Assembly: GCA_028713915.1 (NCBI GenBank)
Contig: JAQTNK010000036.1
Coordinates: 1-43,443, forward strand
Origin: Rhodocyclaceae bacterium
GTDB taxonomy: Bacteria; Pseudomonadota; Gammaproteobacteria; Burkholderiales; Rhodocyclaceae
Length of the DNA: 43,443 bases
Direction: 5' to 3'
Part shown: in pieces, positions 38,216-43,443 of the stretch
Layout: every line of letters begins with the position of its first letter
How positions within the stretch are numbered: position 1 is the stretch's first letter
Position numbers and translations under genes: made by a program
Notes under the pieces: model-generated
The model's database searches: none
What the model saw: only the letters and a program-made list of their open reading frames with translations
What the model was told of the DNA's origin: nothing

Positions 38216-38869
38216 TCATATCGAAACGGCGGCGCGGGCGTGGTCGTGCGCATCGCACTGCGCCTGCTTGGCGATGAATTCGTCGCGCGTGGTGCCGGCG
38301 AGTTTCGGGTTGGTGTCGCGCTGCTCGCCGATGCAGGAGACGCGGCGGCCGGCGAAATCGTGGGCGGGATAGATCAGGGTTTCATCCGCCAGCGTCAGCA
38401 GCTTGCGCGTGATGCTGTCGAACAGCAGGCCGGCATCGCCCGCGGCGGCGGCGCCGCAATCGCCGATCAGCAGGGCGTCGCCGGTGAAGGCGCGGTCGCG
38501 CCACAGGTAGGAAACGCAACCCGGCGTGTGGCCGGGCGTGGTGCGGCAGCGCAGCACCTCGTCGCCGAAGGGGATGAGCGCATCGTCGTCGGCGACGAGG
38601 TCGATGGCGGCGACGCCGCTGCCGCGGCCGGCGACGCACTGCGCCCCGGTGATGCGGCACAACTCCTCGGCGCCGGCGGCGTGGCGGTCGTGGCTGTGGG
38701 TCAGCAGCACGTGGGTCAGGCGCGCCTGCAACTCGTCGAGCAGCGCGAGGTAAAGCGTGAGCTGCGGCGCGGCCGGATCGATCATCACCGCCTCGCGCCG
38801 GTCGCTGTCCACCAGCAGGTAGGCGTAGCTGTGCGAACGGGCTTCGTGGATCTGGCGGAAATGCGTCAT
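38216..38869 (-). CDS. ETHE1-like persulfide dioxygenase (metallo-beta-lactamase fold)
   Basis: A 217-residue MBL-fold enzyme expected to oxidise glutathione persulfide to sulfite and glutathione using iron. Family segments are RSHSYAYLLVD, THVLLTHSHDRH, TPGHTPGCVSYLW, FTGDALLIGDCG and LIYPAHDFAGRRVSCIGEQ. The mononuclear iron ligands by alignment with ETHE1 would be His58, His114 and Asp131, all present. The usual HxHxDH appears as HSHDRH, so the second-metal Asp is displaced, which is tolerable for a one-iron enzyme. A FisR-type regulator is divergent upstream and a sigma-54-like promoter lies 122-136 bases before the start, matching the known FisR control of persulfide dioxygenase genes. 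Another MBL hydrolase function remains possible. Confidence 0.85.
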   Translation of the reverse strand: MTHFRQIHEARSHSYAYLLVDSDRREAVMIDPAAPQLTLYLALLDELQARLTHVLLTHSHDRHAAGAEELCRITGAQCVAGRGSGVAAIDLVADDDALIPFGDEVLRCRTTPGHTPGCVSYLWRDRAFTGDALLIGDCGAAAAGDAGLLFDSITRKLLTLADETLIYPAHDFAGRRVSCIGEQRDTNPKLAGTTRDEFIAKQAQCDAHDHARAAVSI

Positions 38870-38955
38870 GACCGGCCGGGCTGCCGCGCGGCGACGGTGG
38901 CGAATGCGGCGACCGTCGGTTCGCGGCGGCGCTGCGGCTGGTTGGTCGGGCTCAT
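38866..38955 (-). CDS. 29-codon ORF overlapping the persulfide dioxygenase start (possible leader peptide)
   Basis: A short ORF starting at the ATG at 38955 ends at a TGA that overlaps the dioxygenase ATG (38866-38869). It lies on the predicted sigma-54 transcript. It encodes an Arg/Pro/Ala-rich peptide of no known family. Its ribosome-binding site is weak (AAGAG). It may couple translation into the enzyme or be chance. Confidence 0.25.
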   Translation of the reverse strand: MSPTNQPQRRREPTVAAFATVAARQPGRS

Positions 38956-38990
38956 GGTCGGCACTCTTGGGTTCGGATGCTTGTCCCTAC

Positions 38991-39005
38991 ACAAGTTGTG
39001 TGCCA
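38991..39005 (-). promoter_or_regulatory. Sigma-54 (-24/-12) promoter for the persulfide dioxygenase gene
   Basis: Read on the minus strand, TGGCAC-ACAAC-TTGT matches the sigma-54 consensus TGGCACG-N4-TTGC except at the seventh and last positions; the GG and G(C) elements have canonical spacing. It sits 122-136 bases before the dioxygenase start, and the divergent gene encodes a sigma-54 activator. Confidence 0.65.
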
Positions 39006-39103
39006 TCGCCCCCACATGGGCGAGCCATCTCCCTAGTCATATGATTTGACGAAGAATTGCTTGGCGGCCAGGCGATCCGGCGCGGCTCACGCGAAGCCGG
39101 GAA

Positions 39104-39119
39104 GTGCCATTTCAGGCAC
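39104..39119. promoter_or_regulatory. Candidate FisR enhancer site (GTGCC-N6-GGCAC)
   Basis: GTGCC (39104-39108) and GGCAC (39115-39119) form a 16-bp inverted repeat about 100 bases upstream of the sigma-54 promoter, the usual distance for an activator site. A TATAGT hexamer at 39139-39144 could be the -10 of fisR. Binding is inferred from placement only. Confidence 0.35.
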
Positions 39120-39173
39120 CGCGCCGGCAACCCGATGCTATAGTGCTGCCATTCCTGACATTTGCGCGTCGCC

Positions 39174-40511
<1,338 letters not shown>

Positions 40512-40540
40512 AGGCGCGGCCGCGCGTTCGCGGCGCGCCT
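40512..40540. terminator. GC-rich hairpin between convergent fisR and DUF192 genes
   Basis: AGGCGCG (40512-40518) pairs with CGCGCCT (40534-40540) and, after one bulged G, CCGCG (40520-40524) pairs with CGCGG (40529-40533) around a CGTT loop. It begins at the last bases of the fisR stop codon. No T-run follows on either strand, so it may act as a weak bidirectional terminator. Confidence 0.45.
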
Positions 40541-40549
40541 CAGTGAGCT

Positions 40550-40999
40550 TCAATGAGCCTTGGGCGCCTTGTCGATGCCGGCGATCGGCGTGCCGGCGCC
40601 GAAGCCGCGCGTCTTGAACCAGCCCGCGTTCATTTCGAGCGCGTACTTGGCGGGCTGGGCGGCGCAATGATTGTCGTCGGTCTGCGGCAGCATCTCCTCG
40701 ACGTTGATGATGCGTCCGTGCTCGTCGATGAAGGCGACGGCGAGCGGCAGCAGCGTATTGCGCATCCACATGCATGACTTGCCGGGGGCATCGAAGACGA
40801 ACAGCATGCCGTGCTGCGGCGCCATGGCCTTGCGATGCATGAGGCCGAGTTCGCGGCTGGGCTCCGTCGCCGCCACCTCCGCCTCGATGCGGTACATGCC
40901 CGCGCTCAGTTCGACGAGCGGCATGCGTTGGGCGGCAGCGTCAAGGGACGTCGCCAGTGCCGCCAGCGCGGACAGCATGATGAACAGTTTTTTCGACAC
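40550..40999 (-). CDS. Secreted DUF192 family protein
   Basis: A 149-residue protein with a signal peptide (LFIMLSALAALATSLDAAAQ) and one DUF192 domain: ELGLMHRKAMAPQHGMLFVFD, CMWMRNTLLPLAVAFID, IINVEEMLPQ and YALEMNAGWFKTRGFGAG. The start is a GTG at 40999 with TAGGAG about 7 bases upstream. The domain's biochemical function is not established. It begins 9 bases after the DUF1854 stop, so it is the third gene of the ABC-DUF1854-DUF192 operon. Two Cys (Cys75 region in KSCMW and in DNHCAA) could form a disulfide in the periplasm. Confidence 0.9.
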   Translation of the reverse strand: MSKKLFIMLSALAALATSLDAAAQRMPLVELSAGMYRIEAEVAATEPSRELGLMHRKAMAPQHGMLFVFDAPGKSCMWMRNTLLPLAVAFIDEHGRIINVEEMLPQTDDNHCAAQPAKYALEMNAGWFKTRGFGAGTPIAGIDKAPKAH

Positions 41000-41008
41000 G
41001 CAGATCTC

Positions 41009-41479
41009 CTAAAGGAATCGGTCCAGGATGCGGCGGCTGGTCGCATCCAGCGCCTGGATGTCGCGGATCAGGAACTGGATGCCGTGGCTGTCGGCCACCA
41101 GCAGCGTGTTGGCCGACAAGCGGCGAATGTCCTCCTCGCCCTTGAGCACGAAGGCGGCATCGCCGCGGTCGGTTTCCACGCGCCAGGTGCTCGGCGTGGC
41201 GTAGCTGGAAACGCCGCGCAGCCGCCGGATCTCGGGCATGAATTCGCGCCCCGCCAGTTCTTCTTCGACCAAGGCGCGCGCCGCCGCCGGCAGGTCCGCC
41301 AGGCTCTCGATCCAGGCCAGTTCGTGGCCGTCGACGCCGAGCAGCGCAATGCCGGATTCGGGCGCGGCGATGGGGAACGCGCGCACCGGCGTCGCGCCCT
41401 CGTGGACGACGCCGTCGGCGCTGCGGAACACCAGCCGGCCGAAGGCGTTGCGGCTCAGTTGAAACTCAGGCGTCGGCAT
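41009..41479 (-). CDS. DUF1854 family protein, ABC-transporter partner (cyanophycin-associated type)
   Basis: A 156-residue soluble protein matching DUF1854: FQLSRNAFGRLVFRSADG, AFPIAAPESGIALLGVDGHE, REFMPEIRRLRGVSSYATP, WRVETDRGDAAFVLKGEED and the end LIRDIQALDATSRRILDRFL. The ATG at 41477-41479 lies inside the last codons of the ABC transporter gene (14-base overlap), so they are coupled. This pair is a familiar neighbour of cyanophycin synthetase genes in betaproteobacteria, and both families carry a cyanophycin-associated label in protein catalogues. The precise role is unknown. Confidence 0.88.
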   Translation of the reverse strand: MPTPEFQLSRNAFGRLVFRSADGVVHEGATPVRAFPIAAPESGIALLGVDGHELAWIESLADLPAAARALVEEELAGREFMPEIRRLRGVSSYATPSTWRVETDRGDAAFVLKGEEDIRRLSANTLLVADSHGIQFLIRDIQALDATSRRILDRFL

Positions 41480-43443
41480 TGGTCGCTCCCATTTCCGGCG
41501 CCAGGTCCGGCACCAGGTCGTCGATGTCGGTATCGACGTTGCGCGCCTGCGCCTGGTAGAGCCGATGGTAGGCGCCCTCGCGCGCCATGAGGTCGTCATG
41601 CGTGCCGATCTCGACGATCTGGCCGCGATCCATCACCACCAGCCGGTCGGCCTGGCGCAAGGTGGACAGGCGGTGGGCGATGGCGATGGTGGTGCGGCCG
41701 CTGACGAGATTGTCGAGGGCATTCTGGATTTCCTTTTCGGTCTCGGTATCGACCGACGAGGTGGCTTCGTCGAGGATCAGGATGCGCGGATCGATGAGCA
41801 GCGCACGCGCGATGGAGATGCGCTGGCGCTCGCCGCCGGAGAGCCCCTGGCCGCGCTCGCCGACCAGCGAATCGTAGCCGTGCGGCAGGCGCAGGATGAA
41901 TTCGTGCGCGTTGGCGGCGCGGGCGGCGGCGACGATCTCGGCGCGCGACGCGCCGGGGCGGCCGTAGGCGATGTTGTCGGCGATGGTGCCGAAGAAGAGG
42001 AAGGGCTCCTGCAGCACCAGGCCGATATTGCGCCGATACTCGGCGACCGGCACGGCGCGGATGTCGACGCCGTCGATGTGGATCGCGCCTTCGGAAACGT
42101 CGTAGAAACGGCAGATGAGGTTCACCAATGTGCTCTTGCCCGAGCCGCTGTGGCCAACCAGGCCGATCATTTCGCCCGGCCGGATGTCGAGATCGAGATT
42201 GCGCACGACCGAGCGGTTGCCGTAGCGGAAGCTGATGCCGCGCAGCGCGATGCTGCCCTGCACGCGCGACAGGTGCACGGGGTTGGTCGGTTCGGGCACG
42301 CTGGAGACATGATCGAGGATGTCGAAGATGCGCTTGGCGCCGGAGGCGGCTTTCTGCGTCACCGAGACGATGCGGCTCATGGAATCGAGCCGCGTGTAGA
42401 AACGGCCGATGTAGGCAAGGAAGGCGGTCAATACGCCGACGGTGATCTCGCTTTTCGACACCTGCCAGATGCCGAACGCCCAGACCACCAGCAGGCCGAC
42501 CTCGGTGAGCAGCGAGACGGTGGGCGCAAACAGCGACCAGGTCCGGTTCAGGCGGTCATTGACGGCGAGGTTGCGCCGGTTCGCCTCGCGAAAGCGCAGC
42601 GCCTCGCGCTCTTCCTGGGCGAAGGCCTTGACGACGCGGATGCCGGGAATGGTGTCGGCGAGAATGCTGGTGACTTCCGACCAGACGCGGTCGATCTTCT
42701 CGAAGCCGGTGCGCAGCCGGTCGCGCACGACGTGGATCATCCAGACGATGACCGGCAGCGGCAGGAAGGTCACTGCCGCCAGCCAGGGATTGATGGCGAA
42801 GAGGATGATCGCGGTCATGACGATCATCAGCACGTCGTTGGCGAAGTCGAGCAAGTGCAGCGAGAGGAAGACGCAGATGCGGTCGGACTCCGAGCCGATG
42901 CGCGACATGAGGTCGCCGGTGCGCTTGCCGCCGAAGTATTCGAGCGACAGCCGCAGCAGATGCTCGTAGGTGGTGGTGCGCAGATCGGCGCCGATGCGCT
43001 CGGAGACGAGGGCCAGGATGTAGGTGCGCGCCCAGCCCAGCCCCCAGCCCACCAGCGCCGCCGCCAGCAGGCCGCCGAGGTACGTCGCCACCAGCCTGGC
43101 GTCGATCGGCGCGCCGTTCTGGTAGGGAATCAGCACCTTGTCCATGATCGGCATCGACAGGTAGGGCGGCACCATGTTGGCGGCCGTCGTCGCCAGCGTC
43201 AGCAGGAAGCCGGCCAGCAGTTGCCCGCGGTAGGGCTTGGCAAAGCGCCACAGGCGCAACAACGTCCAGGTCGACGGCGGCGTATGGATTGCGCGCGTGC
43301 AGATCGGGCACTCGTCCTGCCCGGTCTCCAGCACCGCCTTGCAACGCGGGCAGACATTCTCTTCCGGCAGCCGTACCGGCCGGCCGCTGCGCAGGCTTTC
43401 CAGCCGTCGTTCGAACTGGTCGAGCACTTGCAGCGCGGCGACG
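41466..43443 (-). CDS. ABC exporter with N-terminal zinc ribbon (cyanophycin-metabolism-associated type), 5' end beyond window
   Basis: A fused permease-ATPase half-transporter; 658 residues are visible and the frame stays open to the window end, so the start is missing. Near the visible N-terminus is a zinc ribbon CPRCKAVLETGQDECPIC. Six transmembrane helices follow (about 65-340 of the visible part). The ATPase domain has Walker A GHSGSGKST, Q-loop LVLQEPFLFFG, signature LSGGERQRISIARALL, Walker B ILILDEATSSVD and the switch His in IAIAHRLSTLR. It works as a dimer. Overlap with DUF1854 and the family pattern suggest cyanophycin synthetase genes just outside the window. The substrate is not known. 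Confidence 0.9.
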   Translation of the reverse strand, partial: VAALQVLDQFERRLESLRSGRPVRLPEENVCPRCKAVLETGQDECPICTRAIHTPPSTWTLLRLWRFAKPYRGQLLAGFLLTLATTAANMVPPYLSMPIMDKVLIPYQNGAPIDARLVATYLGGLLAAALVGWGLGWARTYILALVSERIGADLRTTTYEHLLRLSLEYFGGKRTGDLMSRIGSESDRICVFLSLHLLDFANDVLMIVMTAIILFAINPWLAAVTFLPLPVIVWMIHVVRDRLRTGFEKIDRVWSEVTSILADTIPGIRVVKAFAQEEREALRFREANRRNLAVNDRLNRTWSLFAPTVSLLTEVGLLVVWAFGIWQVSKSEITVGVLTAFLAYIGRFYTRLDSMSRIVSVTQKAASGAKRIFDILDHVSSVPEPTNPVHLSRVQGSIALRGISFRYGNRSVVRNLDLDIRPGEMIGLVGHSGSGKSTLVNLICRFYDVSEGAIHIDGVDIRAVPVAEYRRNIGLVLQEPFLFFGTIADNIAYGRPGASRAEIVAAARAANAHEFILRLPHGYDSLVGERGQGLSGGERQRISIARALLIDPRILILDEATSSVDTETEKEIQNALDNLVSGRTTIAIAHRLSTLRQADRLVVMDRGQIVEIGTHDDLMAREGAYHRLYQAQARNVDTDIDDLVPDLAPEMGATNADA

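Overview
The window is about 43 kb of very GC-rich DNA (I estimate close to 70% G+C by eye) that is almost entirely coding. The gene content points to a betaproteobacterium, most likely Rhodocyclales or a close relative. Reasons are the glgC-glgX-treZ-malQ::treY operon, a betaproteobacterial-style Rieske protein, CcoG, a FisR/persulfide dioxygenase pair, the ABC + DUF1854 pair usually found beside cyanophycin genes, and a YedZ/YedY/Met-rich-peptide operon like the one known from Azospira. No rRNA, tRNA, CRISPR array, insertion sequence or phage gene was seen.

Layout. (1) 1-10148, + strand: end of glgC, then glgX, treZ and a 1722-residue MalQ-TreY fusion, the last three joined by ATGA overlaps. 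Together they make glycogen-type glucan, debranch it, disproportionate the oligomers and turn them into trehalose. (2) 10326-22388: cyclic-di-GMP and phosphorelay signalling, with a multi-PAS diguanylate cyclase, a small DUF3330-like Cys protein, a REC-GGDEF regulator next to a giant hybrid histidine kinase (degenerate kinase domain, AAA ATPase, GAF, HK, REC, REC, Hpt), a DedA protein and an HD-GYP phosphodiesterase with a Cys-rich head. (3) 22455-32651: envelope proteostasis, mostly - strand. It holds an M16 peptidase, an FtsH whose membrane-anchor region is broken, a Rieske protein, a small secreted protein, a DegP/MucD protease, a QseBC/PmrAB-like two-component pair and an accessory periplasmic protein. 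(4) 32728-38869: a YedZ-like cytochrome b, a YedY-like molybdoenzyme and a Met-rich secreted peptide, then cyclopropane fatty acid synthase, dodecin, CcoG and a persulfide dioxygenase. (5) 39174-43443: FisR (sigma-54 regulator), then DUF192, DUF1854 and an ABC exporter cut by the window end.

Regulatory logic readable from the sequence. Four intergenic regions carry the same two-part element, GTAGC and GTATT separated by exactly 18 bases, always pointing at the next gene: the PAS-GGDEF gene, the small-ORF/ftsH/M16 operon, the cytochrome b-YedY operon and dodecin. I interpret it as the promoter of an alternative (probably ECF) sigma factor whose gene lies outside the window. Upstream of degP is a perfect PmrA/QseB-type box (CTTAAG-N5-CTTAAG) next to a regulator of that family. 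Upstream of the persulfide dioxygenase is a near-consensus sigma-54 promoter, and the divergent regulator has Cys at exactly 53, 64 and 71, the positions reported for sulfane-sulfur sensing by FisR. The window therefore reads as several envelope, oxidant and sulfur stress circuits side by side. A 110-bp element with 30-bp inverted arms inside the YedY operon region is unexplained.
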